From assembly GCF_950295315.1 (NCBI RefSeq), contig NC_080164.1, positions 112,674,447-112,738,446 of the forward strand: a stretch of 64,000 nt of DNA, read 5' to 3'. Below, in pieces: positions 42,885-53,763 of this stretch (positions are counted from its first letter, which is position 1; each line of letters starts with the position of its first letter). This stretch comes from Erinaceus europaeus (taxonomy: Eukaryota > Chordata > Mammalia > Eulipotyphla > Erinaceidae). The notes beneath the pieces were generated by a model, which made no database searches, was not told the DNA's origin, and worked only from the letters and a program-made list of their open reading frames with translations. Position numbers and translations under genes: made by a program.

Positions 42885-43771
42885 CCATCTACACCATGCC
42901 TCGGCCTCGCGTGAGCTTAATGTGCAGCTTGATGATACGAGAATCTGGCATGAAGCCCAGCCAGTCTATCTTGGCGTTATTCTCGATCACACCCTGTCAT
43001 TTCACGAACATCTCATAAAAACTGCAGCAAAGGTGGGCGCGAGGAATAACATCATTGCAAGACTGGCCAGCTCTTCATGGGGCACGAGCGCTTCCACATT
43101 ATGATCATCATCTCTGGCATTATGCTATTCCACTGCAGAATACTGTGCCCCAGTATGGTTCCGTAGCCCCCATGTCCACTTGGTCGATTCCAAATTATAT
43201 TCCTCCATGAGGATAATTTCTGGAACCATCCATTCCACCCTGGTTCCATGGCTGCCAGTTCTTAGCAATGTCGATCCGCCAGATATTTGTCGGGATGTGG
43301 CATCATCTAAGTTCATTTCCCACATCTACGCTCGACCGGACCTGCCAATATACATGGATGTCTTCGCCCACCCTGTCCAACGCTTGACGTCTCGTCATCC
43401 AATCTGGTCTCCTACGCCTACACTGAACTTCTCTGTTCCAGACTCTTGGAAACAGAGTTGCCAGTCAGCTGAGGTAAAGAACACACACCTCATCACAGAC
43501 CCCTGCAAGCGTCAACCCAGCTTTGACCTAGCACGTTATGATTGGGCCCTCCTCAATCGCTATCAAACAGGCCATGGCTGGTGCGCCGCTATGTTCCATC
43601 GCTGGGGAGCCAGAGACGACCCGAACTGCCCCTGCGGCTACAGACAGACTATGACCCATATAGTCAACGACTGCCACCTCTCCAGATTCAAAGGTCTCAA
43701 AACTTTACATCAGGCTCAACCTGACGCTGTTGACTAACTACGGAAGAAAGGCAAGCACTAGAAGAAGAAGA
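42885..43771 (+). mobile_element. Vingi-like non-LTR retrotransposon (copy 2)
   Basis: The longest of the three copies (887 bases), bounded by 'atagcttttt' at 42875-42884 and 43772-43781. It starts within the reverse transcriptase (thumb region, 'VYLGVILDHTLSFHEHLIKT' and 'AAKVGARNNIIARLASSSWG'), continues to the protein carboxy terminus, and ends with GAA repeats rather than poly(A). The 5' part, with the endonuclease and most of the RT, is missing. Vingi belongs to the Ingi-related clade of compact, RNase H-less elements. Confidence 0.9.
43180..43737 (+). pseudogene. Vingi RT protein, carboxy-terminal 185 codons (open)
   Basis: An uninterrupted frame that includes 'LYSSMRIISGTIHSTLVPWL' (RT-linked C-terminal domain) and a Cys/His cluster ('CPCGYRQTMTHIVNDCHLS') of the kind that ends many non-LTR proteins. 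A frameshift near 43100-43170 breaks it from the upstream RT codons. The first Met at 43180 is internal, not a true start. Confidence 0.85.
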
Positions 43772-43789
43772 ATAGCTTTTTAGGGTCAT

Positions 43790-45390
43790 GAAACCTTTTG
43801 CATTCTCCTTTGCCATTGTCTCTTCTCTTCTCATTGACTTGAGTTAAGTCACATGGTATGGCTTCATCAATCGCTATCAATTGGCAGTGAAATTGCAGAA
43901 ACAACTTAATCTCTCCACAATTAACCAATAAAAATAATTGGATTATGATGATTTCTTCTGTGGTTCAGGAGTTGTATTCCCATGCAGCAAATCTTCACAG
44001 AGATGCTAATGCTTGAAAACACATGAAAAAGAGAGAGAAAAAAATCCACTACTGAGATGAGTAACTATTAAGCATATAGCCACTGATGTTTGTGAGGCTG
44101 GCAGAACTTCCTAAAAGACTATGCAAATTAAGACACTATATCTGAGGAAAGAAAATGTCACCACCAGGATTAAAATGCCAAGTAAATACTTGAGCAGAAA
44201 GAGAATAAACATCTTAGAGGATTACCTTTCCTCATTCTCTAAAGCTTCTTATTTAAGAAACATTTTATCTTTTCTTGGTAAGAAAAAAAAAAAGATGAAG
44301 AAAAAGAAGATCGTAGCTGGAGAATATTTATGCCCTCATCAGGAAGAATTTAATTTATTTTATTTAATTTCTTTCCCTGAAAGATATTCTGCAATTCATC
44401 CAATCAGGGAATCAGTATAAAATCTAATTTTCCAACTGAGCTCATTGACAAATTCTTATCTTAACAAAGTTAATACTTGAAAGCAGAAGCTTCTCTGGTG
44501 TTTGCAGGGGTAATCACTCTTTACTGACGTATGTGGACGTTGGACTGTTGCTTATCTTGTTCAGTTGCTATTTGTGCTTTTAATATCTTTATTGTCCTTA
44601 CAGACAGTCCTCTTCCTCTGCAGAGACATGATAGCTTTCCAGTTGCCCTTTAGCTGACTCCAAGGGCAGAGTGGCTATCTCCTGGATTACATGAAACCAT
44701 ATGCTAAAATACCATAAATATTTTAAATACTGCTGGGAAAAATATGTAGGGGAGGCCTGCCCTGAGAGCAAAACCTTGACTCTAAAGTCTAATTTCATAT
44801 ATATAAGTAAGTATAGCAACATCCTACCTATGCAGGATGTTGAAATTAAACGTATCCCCCCACTCTAGCTCCCAGGCAAACATTTTGTGTAAACACTATC
44901 TCTGTTCATTTATTTGTCAGCGAGTTGCATGTAGCAAGGTCAACTGTCTCAAAGGTTTCCCAACAGTTCTGTGTGAGTATCAGGCAATTTATATATTTCT
45001 TTCTAAATAAGGGAGCCGAGGCTCTCGGGAGAGCTGGCCCAGTTCTGAAATGGAAGCTTAAAGCAGCCTGTCTGCTTCTGAACAGAGGTTATCTAATATT
45101 AGCTTCTGTGGGATGGGAAACACATTGCCTTAGCCATTAATCACAGTGTAATAGACCAACCCTGCCATAGAGAAAGGATTTTAAATGATCATCTTCTTTG
45201 AGGGAAAACATACAAATCCATTCCATCTAGGTTAATCAAGTTCTCAGTTCTTCTAATTAAATTATTCTGCTCAGTTTCTTTCAGAAAAATCCAGTTTCCA
45301 AATCCTCTGATTTCCTTGGAAATTAGAGAAAATTTGAATGACTGTGTGCATGATAGTTATTTCAATACCAGTAAGTGGTAGAAATATGAG
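43790..45390. other. Unassigned sequence
   Basis: 1.6 kb, the longest stretch with no repeat or gene that I recognise. It is AT-rich, with an A run near 44283. No conserved exon is evident by eye. Confidence 0.45.
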
Positions 45391-45394
45391 TGTT

Positions 45395-45585
45395 GGGGCC
45401 AAGTGGTAGCCCAGCCAGTAGAGCACACTCATTACCATGAGCAGGACCTGTGTTCAAGCCTTCCAGTCCCCACCTGTAGGTCTGGAAACTTTAAAAGTAG
45501 TAGAGTACTGTCTCAGGTGCCTCTGTTTTTTGTAGTCACCATTTCCCTCTCTCCTTTTCTGTCTTCCACCCTCTATTAAAAAAAA
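45395..45585 (+). mobile_element. Type B tRNA-SINE (diverged)
   Basis: 'ggggccaagtggtagcccag', 'ctgtgttcaagccttccagt' and a pyrimidine-rich body ending in A-rich sequence. Confidence 0.7.
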
Positions 45586-45589
45586 TGGC

Positions 45590-45810
45590 ACAGGCTAGCA
45601 CAATGGTGCACCAGGTTGAGCACACATGTTACAATGCACAAAGACTGAGGTTAGAGCCCTTTGTCCCCACTTGCAGGGGGAAAGCTTTGCAAGTAGTGAA
45701 GCAGTGCTGCAGGTGTCTCTCTGTCTCTCTACATCTCTAGCTCCACCTACCCTCTCAAGTTCTGGCTATCTCTGTCCAATAAATAAAGATAATAAAAAAG
45801 TTAGAAAAAA
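45590..45810 (+). mobile_element. Type B tRNA-SINE
   Basis: Head 'tagcacaatggtgcaccagg', 'gtagtgaagcagtgctgcag' core and 'tccaataaataaagataata'. It lies directly after the preceding copy in the same direction. Confidence 0.85.
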
Positions 45811-45886
45811 AGGCTGTCAGTAATGATGGAGAGATGTGGGCACTGAACCCCACTTATAGCCCTGTGGCCAAATAATTTATTTTCAG

Positions 45887-45970
45887 TGAGTGTTATACAG
45901 AATGAAAAGGAAATAACTCTTGCTATTCAGACACAACCTTTACTAGAAAACTGTCCAGAGAAAACACAAG
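45887..45970 (+). other. Candidate 84-base exon
   Basis: Preceded by 'aataatttattttcag' (acceptor) and followed by 'gtaagatt' (donor), with an open frame through the 84 bases (2 bases, 27 codons, 1 base; phase-symmetric). It encodes 'SVIQNEKEITLAIQTQPLLE' and a short tail. No protein is recognised and a chance match is quite possible. Confidence 0.25.
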
Positions 45971-46430
45971 GTAAGATTAACAAAATTTCCATTGGTATTG
46001 TGTTGATATACCCTGCACATTCTATAGCCAAAAAGAAAATACATTCTAAACCTTGCACAACAGAGAATTCAATTTGATGTTATTTAGAATCCTACTGAGT
46101 GAATGGGGAACATATTGCATCTGCTAGCAAATCTCAGAATGGGAGCATTTTTTCTTTAAGAAGTCTCAGAAGGAAGTGGTTCTTTGATAATTGAGCTCCC
46201 TATGGTGTTGGTCAAGTGGATACAGTGCACAGAAGGTTCAAAGACACTAAAGCTGCAAGCACAGAGCAGAAGCTTCTCAGGGGTGATAAGAAGAGGTGTC
46301 CCTTTGACACTGTAAGTCATATAAGCCAGTCATTTGGCAACAACACAAGTAGAGGAGCAGAACCAGCCAGAGTGCGGTGCAGTGCTGCAGGGGAAATTTT
46401 GCCGTAACCTGAGTATCATCATAAAGTGTT
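45971..46430. other. Unassigned sequence
   Basis: Nothing else recognised downstream of the candidate exon. Confidence 0.45.
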
Positions 46431-46434
46431 TCTT

Positions 46435-46655
46435 TTAAAAAAATATTTATATTTATTTATTATTGGATAGATGCAGAGAGAAACTGAAAGGGGAGGAGGA
46501 TATTGAGATGGAGAGAGACAGAGAGACACCTGCAGCCCTGCTTCACCACTCATGAAGCTTTCTCCCTACAGGTGGGGTCCAGGGGCTTGAACCCAGCTCC
46601 TGTGCACTGTAATGTGTGTGCTTAACTAGTTGTGCCACTGCCTGGCCCCCATAAA
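46435..46655 (-). mobile_element. Type B tRNA-SINE
   Basis: TTTA-rich tail complement, 'gcagagagaaactgaaaggg', 'ccctgcttcaccactcatga' and head complement ('tgcttaactagttgtgccac'). Confidence 0.85.
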
Positions 46656-47250
46656 GTGGTTCTTAGCTTTTCTGTGTGATAATTTTATTCATGAGTAATA
46701 GTACTTAAACCCAAAGTCAGAAAAAAATGGATTCCAATCCTAAAAGACAATGTTTGATCTGAAAGAGCTGCTCCAATTCAGCAGAAGTATGAAGAGTAAA
46801 TGGATCCTTATGTGCTCCATAAAAGTTCCTGGGAAGAAGTCTGACCTTTGGGTCAACACAGAGTGGGGTTTTGGTAAACAAATCTAAAAATAGACCAATA
46901 GTTTGTGGTAGTAGTTTGGTTGCAGCTTTGCCTTAGTCTTTTTGGACCAATAATAACCTGATGTTTACATGAAACCCACTGTTCTTTAATCGGCAACTCT
47001 GAATACTTAGACCTGGATTAGAACCAGGTGCCCAACAGACAGAAAGTTTTTCTTCTCTGAAGGATGAGAAAGGCTGCTATAAGGCTCAACTCAATGACTT
47101 TGTCTATCTGGTACTACAAATAAGTTTCATTTGGCTGCAACAGCTAGACTTTTCACAAAGGTTAAACCACTTATCCCTGACATCAAGATACCAAATGTGA
47201 ATGTACACTGTTATATAGAGTGGGCATTTTGAATATTATCTAGAAAGATT
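46656..47250. other. Unassigned sequence
   Basis: No family or gene recognised. Confidence 0.45.
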
Positions 47251-47251
47251 T

Positions 47252-47535
47252 ATAGGGGGCAGGTAGTGGTGCACCCATTTAAACACACATAGTACTGAGT
47301 GCAGGCGCCTGTGCAAGGACCTGGGTTCAAGCCCTAGCTCCTCACCTGCAAGGGGACACTTCACAAGAAATGAAGCAGGCCTGAATGTGTCTCTCTGTTT
47401 CTCTATCTTTCTCCCCATTCTCTCAGTTTCTCTCTGTCTAATCCAATAAAATGGGGGGCGGGGGAATGGCCTCCGGGAACAGTGGATTCATAGTGTAGGC
47501 ACTGAGCCCCAGCGATAAACTTGGAAACAATATAC
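47252..47535 (+). mobile_element. Type B tRNA-SINE with 3' extension
   Basis: Head 'gggggcaggtagtggtgcac', 'tgggttcaagccctagctcc', CT-rich body, 'aatccaataaaatgg', then the extension 'ggaacagtggattcatagtg'. The head contains a small internal duplication ('gagtgcaggcgcctgtgcaa'). Confidence 0.85.
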
Positions 47536-47639
47536 ATATATGTATATATATCAGAAAGATTTATTTTGCTGCTAATAATATGCTTAGCTTTTCTTTTTTT
47601 GTTTACATCCTTACTTTTAAGGTTTGTTTGTTTAGTATT

Positions 47640-47782
47640 TATTTATTTATTTATATGAGAGAGGACTAAAGAGAGAGAAAGGGAGAACCAGAACATCACT
47701 ATGGCATATGTGATGTTGAGGATCAATCTCAGGCCCTCAGGCTTGAGAATACAACACAGTTTATACTGTACCACCATTAAGA
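47640..47782 (-). mobile_element. Diverged type C tRNA-SINE
   Basis: TTTA tail, 'gaaccagaacatcactatgg', 'gatcaatctcaggccctcag' and 'aatacaacacagtttatact'. Confidence 0.6.
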
Positions 47783-48109
47783 AAGAAGAGCATCCTCCCT
47801 GCCATAGGGTATAACATATTATGTTTCAGTCTGACAATGCCCTGTCAGACATAGTGACATACCTATATAACCAGTAAGAGCTAGTGCCACCTGAAGAGCA
47901 GTGCACTGTCCTTTTGTCTGAATTTCCAAAAGCAGCAGAGACAACTGATCTGACAGGGCTGTGGGTCTTCATAACCACAGCTCACAAAGGGAAGTCTGAA
48001 GCAGGCACAGAGCTTCTCTGTTCTCACAGTTGTCCAGCATTAAGCCAGCCCCCCCCCCCCATTCTGCATTGCTGATAGTATGGCCTATTTACATAATCAT
48101 TGTTTTGCC

Positions 48110-48512
48110 TGAAAGATCCCCACCCATTGATCTATCTTCTTTCTACCTCAAGACCCGCCCTGCCTGCAGGGTAACATTAATCCCACCAGTTAAAACAATT
48201 GCTAAATTGCTAAGGAAGTTCCCAGTGTACCTTTTTCCTTTCTCCACCCTCTTTTCCTAGCCATTTCCATTTCCGACTTGCCACTTCTGGTTTTGTCCTA
48301 TAAAAGTCACTTCTGTTTCTGGTCTCTTCCTCTTTTTCTGTGTCCCGACCTGGAGGAGGGCAGGTGTGCAGACAGGGAGGCAGATGCTGGCCATTGCTGT
48401 TTGGTGCCACATGGCTCAACCCACTGTGCTCACACCCGACTCTGGAGCTCCCGCATGAATAAAGAATTGTATTACCACGCTGCCACAAGTTTCCAGTCTC
48501 TCTCCCACAACA
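48110..48512 (+). repeat. Probable class I (gammaretrovirus-like) solo LTR
   Basis: It starts 'tgaaagatccccaccc', close to the well-known start of gammaretroviral LTRs. It carries a TATA-like 'tataaaag' at 48299-48306 and 'aataaa' at 48458-48463, about 160 bases apart, in the right order for U3-R-U5. I could not find a TSD and set the 3' border at a 'CA' by inference. No internal region is adjacent. Confidence 0.55.
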
Positions 48513-48762
48513 CAAGCCCAGCACACAGTTCCACCATTGAACAGAGAGGTCATTCCCCAGCTTCCAAGGGCTATTGAAGACAAGGTACCCTCCTCATCTT
48601 TATCCATGAGGTAGGGGGGTTTGCTGGATTCTCCATGAGCAGAAGGCCCTTTTAAGCAACAGGGTAAAAAAAATATTTAGTTGCAAAATTCCTCTTTCTA
48701 CTCATTTTAGAGACACAGTTCCTCCCAAGTAAATAGAAAGTTTTCCTCTCTTCTTATACATT
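48513..48762. other. Unassigned sequence
   Basis: Could hold leader sequence of the LTR element, but no primer site is clear. Confidence 0.35.
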
Positions 48763-48764
48763 TC

Positions 48765-49000
48765 TAAACATTATTTATTTACTTGCCACAAGAAGTGTTG
48801 CTACAGCTCCACCAGTACTGGTGGCCATAGTTTCCATTTTTTTTCTATAGAGACAATGAGAGGGAAGGGGAGAAATAAGAGAGAAACAGAGACACCTACA
48901 GCATTGTTCACTACTCATGAAACTTCCCCAGCAGGTGGTCTTGTGTCTTTGAGGATGGCGAAATATGTGCTCTACTGAGTTAAGACACTGTTCTGCCCCT
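48765..49000 (-). mobile_element. Long tRNA-SINE, diverged
   Basis: 'agctccaccagtactggtgg' (extension), 'agacaatgagagggaagggg' body, 'gcattgttcactactcatga' and partial head. Confidence 0.65.
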
Positions 49001-49229
49001 TCTCACACATTTCTGAGCTATATTTTCAAGGCATCCATTATTGACATTACCAGGAAATTAAATAGAGAAAAATGTTCCCTTTTGAGTATCTTAACGGCAG
49101 TATTGTATACTAATTCTATAAAGTGCTGTGGCAGATTGGGACTTCAATTACTCATTTTACCACCATTAGATTAGTAATAGAGTGAATGTAGGACAGAGAG
49201 TTGAGGTATTTTCATTTACTGTATTTAAT

Positions 49230-49445
49230 TTAAAAACTGTTGTAAATGTTTACTCATTAGATAGAGACAGTCAGAAAGTAAGAAGAAACGTGGAGATAGA
49301 GAGGGAGACAGACAAAGGGACATCTACAGACCTGCAAAACTTGCAAAGCTTTCCTCCTACAGTGGGGTGGGGACTGGGGGCTTGAATCCAGATCCTGGCA
49401 CACTGTAACATGTGCTCTCAACCAGGTGCATCACCACAAAGCCCC
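49230..49445 (-). mobile_element. Type B tRNA-SINE
   Basis: 'ttagatagagacagtcagaa' body, 'ctttcctcctacagtggggt' core and head complement ('gtgctctcaaccaggtgcat'). Confidence 0.78.
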
Positions 49446-49514
49446 AGTTTGCTGTATTTATGTCATCAAGGTACATGCTTTTAACTGAAAATTACTAATT
49501 ATTATTTACATGTT

Positions 49515-49642
49515 AATTTAAACTTATGGCTGGGGGAAGCAGAGCAATGCTCAGCTATAACTTATGGTGGTGTTAGGGATAGAACCTGGGGCCTCTGGGT
49601 CTCCTGTATGAAAGGCTTGTATGCTATCTCCCCAGCCCTCTC
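49515..49642 (-). mobile_element. Type C tRNA-SINE
   Basis: 'gcagagcaatgctcagctat', 'agggatagaacctggggcct' and 'gcttgtatgctatctcccc'. Confidence 0.75.
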
Positions 49643-50020
49643 ACATCAATTTGATTGAACAAAGAACAGACACTTGGAATTGCACTGAGACTAGAAACAG
49701 AGCTACTTAACCACCATTTAACAATGTCAGGAATAAAGGACAAGAACAGTTGTATTGTCCTTTGTAACACAACATGCTAGCTAGTGTCTGCCTTTCATCA
49801 CATAGAAAACCATATTATTCCCCACATGAGAGCAAGCACACTTTTAGCATCTAAATCAGCAACATGAACCATCTTGTTATGCAAAGCACGATTTGCAAGA
49901 ACCCTTAAGAAAAGTCTACAGCCAAACCCCTGGCTAGCAGACCAGAAACCGTAAGTCACATGCTTTTTTTTTTCTAGGTGGCATCAAGTCATTAGTATTT
50001 CCAAGTGATAGAAGAATATA
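49643..50020. other. Unassigned sequence
   Basis: No family recognised. Confidence 0.45.
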
Positions 50021-50024
50021 TATA

Positions 50025-50225
50025 AATGGGAACAATAATTGCTATTATTTCATGAACCATGTGGGAGACAGAAGGAGAGATGCTTTGCATACATTATCTC
50101 AGTTCATTCTTGTTGCAGTGTTATACAGTAGGTGACTTTACTAGGCATAACAAGTTTAATGAATTTTCATCAGGCTATACAGCTAAGAAATGATGGAGCT
50201 AGAAATCCAGGCAGGGACCAGCCTT
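50025..50225 (+). mobile_element. MIR (ancient mammalian SINE)
   Basis: Follows the MIR order: 'ttgctattatttcatgaacc', 'gctttgcatacattatctca', then 'gctatacagctaagaaatga' and 'agaaatccaggcag'. It is shared among all mammals, so it marks the locus as old background rather than recent insertion. Confidence 0.85.
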
Positions 50226-50354
50226 TGAAACTGCCAGAGCTCTCTCATCAACTTACTTAAATGAGCAGGAAATCAAGTGGATGCCAACTCAGCCTTTGTT
50301 TTATCTAAGAAATCCACCCCAATGTATAGTGTTTCTGGTAGTTAGTATTGGCTT

Positions 50355-50580
50355 ACATTTTTTAAAGATTTTATTTGTTTATTATTAAATAAAAACAAAG
50401 AAAAATTGAGAGGGAAGGGAGATACAGACATGGAGAGAGACAGACATCTGCAGCCCTGCTTCACCACTCTTGAAGTTTTCCCTCAGCAGGTGGAGGGGGG
50501 AGAGGGACTAGGGGCTTGAACCTGAATCTTTGGGCACTATAGTATGTGTGCTTAACCAAGTGCACTACTGCCCAGCCCCT
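50355..50580 (-). mobile_element. Type B tRNA-SINE
   Basis: Tail complement, 'aaagaaaaattgagagggaa', 'ccctgcttcaccactcttga' and head complement ('tgcttaaccaagtgcactac'). Confidence 0.85.
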
Positions 50581-50691
50581 AGATCACTTCTTTCAGAAAA
50601 ATAACCAAGTCCTTTTTACAATTTAGACAGGGTACCTGAAAAAGAAAAATACTATGATCTATTTGCACCAATGAGCCCATGCCTGGAGAAG

Positions 50692-50694
<3 letters not shown>

Positions 50695-50732
<38 letters not shown>
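50695..50732 (+). repeat. (GT)n microsatellite
   Basis: About nineteen uninterrupted GT units. Confidence 0.97.
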
Positions 50733-50734
<2 letters not shown>

Positions 50735-51070
50735 CTCTCTCATGCACCCGGTGAAGAAACTCGCCACTTTCTATTTCATTCTAGAGCAATTGAAAAATAG
50801 CATTCCTTGAAATGTTTAGATCTCTTTTCCCCACCAGATCAAAAGCAGACTTTTAAATTTGATTTAAAACTTTTACTTTAAAAACTCTCTTTCCTTTTCT
50901 CAAATTACAAATTATTTCTATTTACAACCAAAGCACATAGAACTAAAGATAAAATTAGTAAACTGAATGTATGAACTAAAAATTCACTATAACCATTTGT
51001 TGGAAAAGCTTTATGCAACCTTTTTTATTATCTGTAGATGTCAGTTCACCCAGTGCTTATCCAAATAACT
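50733..51070. other. Unassigned sequence
   Basis: AT-rich, nothing recognised. Confidence 0.45.
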
Positions 51071-51087
51071 TTTTCTTTTACTTTTTA

Positions 51088-51369
51088 ATTTTTTAAAAAT
51101 TTTATTTATTTATTTTCCCTTTTGTTGCCCTTGTTGTTTTTATTGTTGTTGTAGTTATCATTGTTGTCATCATTGTTAGATAGGACATAGAGAAATAGAG
51201 AGAGGAGGGGAAGACAGAGAGGGGGAGAGAAAGATAAACACTTGCAGACTTGCTTCACTGCCTATGAAGTGACTCCCCTGCAGGTGGGGAGCTGGGGGCT
51301 CGAACCAGGATCCTTACACTGGTCCTTGCACCAAGTGTGCTTAATCCGCTGTGCTACCGCCCAACTCCA
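51088..51369 (-). mobile_element. Type A tRNA-SINE with TSD
   Basis: Full reverse copy from 'cccttttgttgcccttgttg' to 'gtgtgcttaatccgctgtgc'. The flanks 'tttcttttactttttA'-type at 51072-51087 and 51370-51385 differ by one base. Confidence 0.88.
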
Positions 51370-51385
51370 TTTCTTTTCCTTTTTA

Positions 51386-51700
51386 CTGGGGGTGGGGTGG
51401 GGGGAGTGTTATGGTTTATACCAAGTACAGTTGTTGACACGTGGGTAAAATCTCTCATCTCACCATGTAGGTGCCTGCAAAACACTCTCTAACCTAGTCT
51501 CCCACCACATCATGCAGCAGGACTTGACCCACCGCCCCCCATCCCTGCAAGTCCTTAGCTTTGGCATAACACACTAAACCCAGTCCAAGTTCTACTTTGT
51601 GTTTCCCTTTCTGGTCTTGTTTCTCAAGTTCTGCATAAGAGTGAGGTAGCAATCTTTTCCTGACATATGCAAATTTGGCACATGGAATTCTGATCAATGG
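51386..51700 (-). mobile_element. Possible old L1 3' UTR fragment
   Basis: Same family of sequence as at 35.17 kb ('ttatggtttataccaagtac', 'ctctcatctcaccatgtagg', 'gttctactttgtgtttccct'). It ends in wording shared with 40.6 kb, which supports the L1 link. Confidence 0.5.
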
Positions 51701-51993
51701 AAGCTCAGTGGACTTCAAGAAACACTGGCACTAATTTAAGGAATGGAGTTTGTCCATATGTAGGGTCATCTTCAGAAAGAACCTTTGTATTGGAGAAACC
51801 TATCTGATAACAGGACAAGCTGTCCAGAACGTCTGATTTTTGTCCTTTCTCCTTCTGTGAAACCCCTCCTTTCCTCCTTGAAGTCCCATTTCAGCTCAAG
51901 AATACAAGCTTTTAGTCCATTCCACTAAATTTAGAATATTTTAATCCTGTAGGTTGTCTATATGTATGAAATTAAATTGGTTCTGTTTATCCT

Positions 51994-52337
51994 TGTTGTA
52001 TGCTTTACATTGGGTTGTTCTAGCTCTCCCCCGCCAAGAAAATTGGATCCGTCCTGCTAATTTCGCGGGCCCGCTTGGCCACCCCAAAGAACCCCAAGAG
52101 GGTTACAGAGTTCCAGGGTTCCAGAGTTGGATAGTTGCAGAGTTAGAGAGTGCTTGGCGCCGTCACAGGGGAAAGAGGCAGCAGAGTTCTGTTTGGTGAT
52201 TAGTTTGGTTTAGTTTATGATCGTTGTTCCTGAATAAAGAAATAAAGCTTCCCTGCCCAGCCATATGTCTCTGGTCGTCTCTGTTACCGACCCGTGAAGC
52301 TAGCCTGGCCAACTTGAGCCTCCGAATTTTAACAACA
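51994..52337 (+). repeat. Solo LTR of the class II family, perfect TSD
   Basis: It begins 'tgttgtatgctttacattgg' and ends '...aattttaacaaca', closely similar at both ends to the LTRs of the 20.4-22.6 kb element. The 6-bp repeat 'tatcct' is exact at 51988-51993 and 52338-52343. 'aataaa' occurs near 52232-52246. Recombination between two LTRs has removed the internal part. The central portion differs from the 20-kb LTRs, so it is another subfamily. Confidence 0.92.
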
Positions 52338-52343
52338 TATCCT

Positions 52344-52740
52344 TCTAGTCAGCCTGATGTTGACTTACTTGTTCAACCGGTCCCCCAAAGAATCCAGAGC
52401 AATAGACTTGTCCGCTAGCATGCCCACACAATGCAATAAAAGATTTTTGTTAAAAATTTCAACTCATTTTCTTTTATAAAAGAAATTCATCCTTGTAACC
52501 ACTTTGAAATGTCAAAATTGCATCTAAAGAAGAAAACATGACTTTTTGTACTTATTAAATTATTTTAAAAACCACCTAAATTTCTCCAACGCAAATGAAA
52601 AATAACATCTCATAGGTTTTCCTAAAGCAAAATATGAAAAATGTCAATTGAAAGCAACCCTTTCCATTCTCAACTTCTTTTACATGAGTAAACATGTAGA
52701 CTTTGCACTCACTTAACAGTCTGCAATTCTTTTCTTTAAA
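52344..52740. other. Unassigned sequence
   Basis: AT-rich, nothing recognised. Confidence 0.45.
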
Positions 52741-52792
52741 AAGACCTTTATTGTATTCTGAAGACAGATAAAGAGGTAAAGATAAATGAGAT

Positions 52793-52839
<47 letters not shown>
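52793..52839 (+). repeat. (GATA)n microsatellite
   Basis: About eleven GATA units, directly at the tail side of a type C SINE. Confidence 0.96.
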
Positions 52840-52930
52840 GCCAGAGCCCTGCTCAGCTCTGGTTTATGGTGGTACTGGGGATTGAATCCGGGACAACATG
52901 AAAGTCTCTTCAACTCTGTTATCCACTTCT
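52840..52930 (-). mobile_element. Type C tRNA-SINE fragment
   Basis: 'agccctgctcagctctggtt', 'ggtactggggattgaatccg' and 'catgaaagtctcttcaactc'. Confidence 0.75.
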
Positions 52931-52952
52931 TTCTTTCTTCCTTTCTTTTCAA

Positions 52953-52985
<33 letters not shown>
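52953..52985 (+). repeat. (CT)n microsatellite
   Basis: About sixteen CT units with one break. Confidence 0.94.
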
Positions 52986-52986
<1 letters not shown>

Positions 52987-53129
52987 ATATTACTGATCTC
53001 TGCTTTATGGTAGCACAGGGAATTGAGGAGCCTGGGACTTCAGTCTCAGAACTAACTAGGGGCTGGGTTACTTCATTCCTGCTGGTAAACTTTGAAGACA
53101 CATGTCTTTTCTAGTCCCTCTATTTATTT

Positions 53130-53250
53130 TTTTTCCCAGAGCACAGTTCTGTTTGGTTTATGATGTTGCAGGGAGTTGAACCTGAGACCTCAGAGCTTCA
53201 AGCATGAAAGTCTTGCTGCGTAACCATAAAGCTCTCTTCTCTGCCACTTC
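53130..53250 (-). mobile_element. Type C tRNA-SINE
   Basis: 'agagcacagttctgtttggt', 'gggagttgaacctgagacct' and 'catgaaagtcttgctgcgta'. Confidence 0.72.
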
Positions 53251-53334
53251 CATCTATTCTCATTGAAGGGCCATTCCCTCTGAACTGGTCAGTTTTCAGT
53301 CTTCCCTATGCTGACAGAACTCCCTTTAAAAATT

Positions 53335-53615
53335 ATTTTCTTTTTTTTTTTTATCACCATTAGGGTTATCTCTGGAAATCAGTGTCTGCACTATGAGACC
53401 ACCACTCCCAGTGGCTATGCCCCCTTTTTTTCCCTTTCCTTTCAACTTGATAGGACAGAGAGAAGAAGGCAAGGGGAAACAGAGAAGAAGTGAAAGAGAG
53501 ACACCTCCAGCCCTGCTTCACTGCTCATGAAACCTATCCTCTATAGGTGGGGCTTGAACTGGTATCTTGCTCATGGCAATGTGTGGAGAGAAGCCATTGT
53601 ACAGTCTCTTAATGT
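53335..53615 (-). mobile_element. Long tRNA-SINE
   Basis: Extension complement ('caccattagggttatctctg'), body 'gataggacagagagaagaag', 'ccagccctgcttcactgctc' and a diverged head. Confidence 0.75.
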
Positions 53616-53667
53616 GTCTGGCAAATCCCCTTGACCTCTTTTCTTTCTTTCCTCCAGTTCAATGATA

Positions 53668-53698
<31 letters not shown>

Positions 53699-53715
53699 CT
53701 CTCTCTCCCTCTCCC
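53668..53715 (+). repeat. (CT)n microsatellite
   Basis: About twenty-three CT units with single-base breaks. Confidence 0.95.
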
Positions 53716-53763
53716 CACTATTTTCACCTTTAGAAACAAACAAAACAACAACAGCTCACTTAC

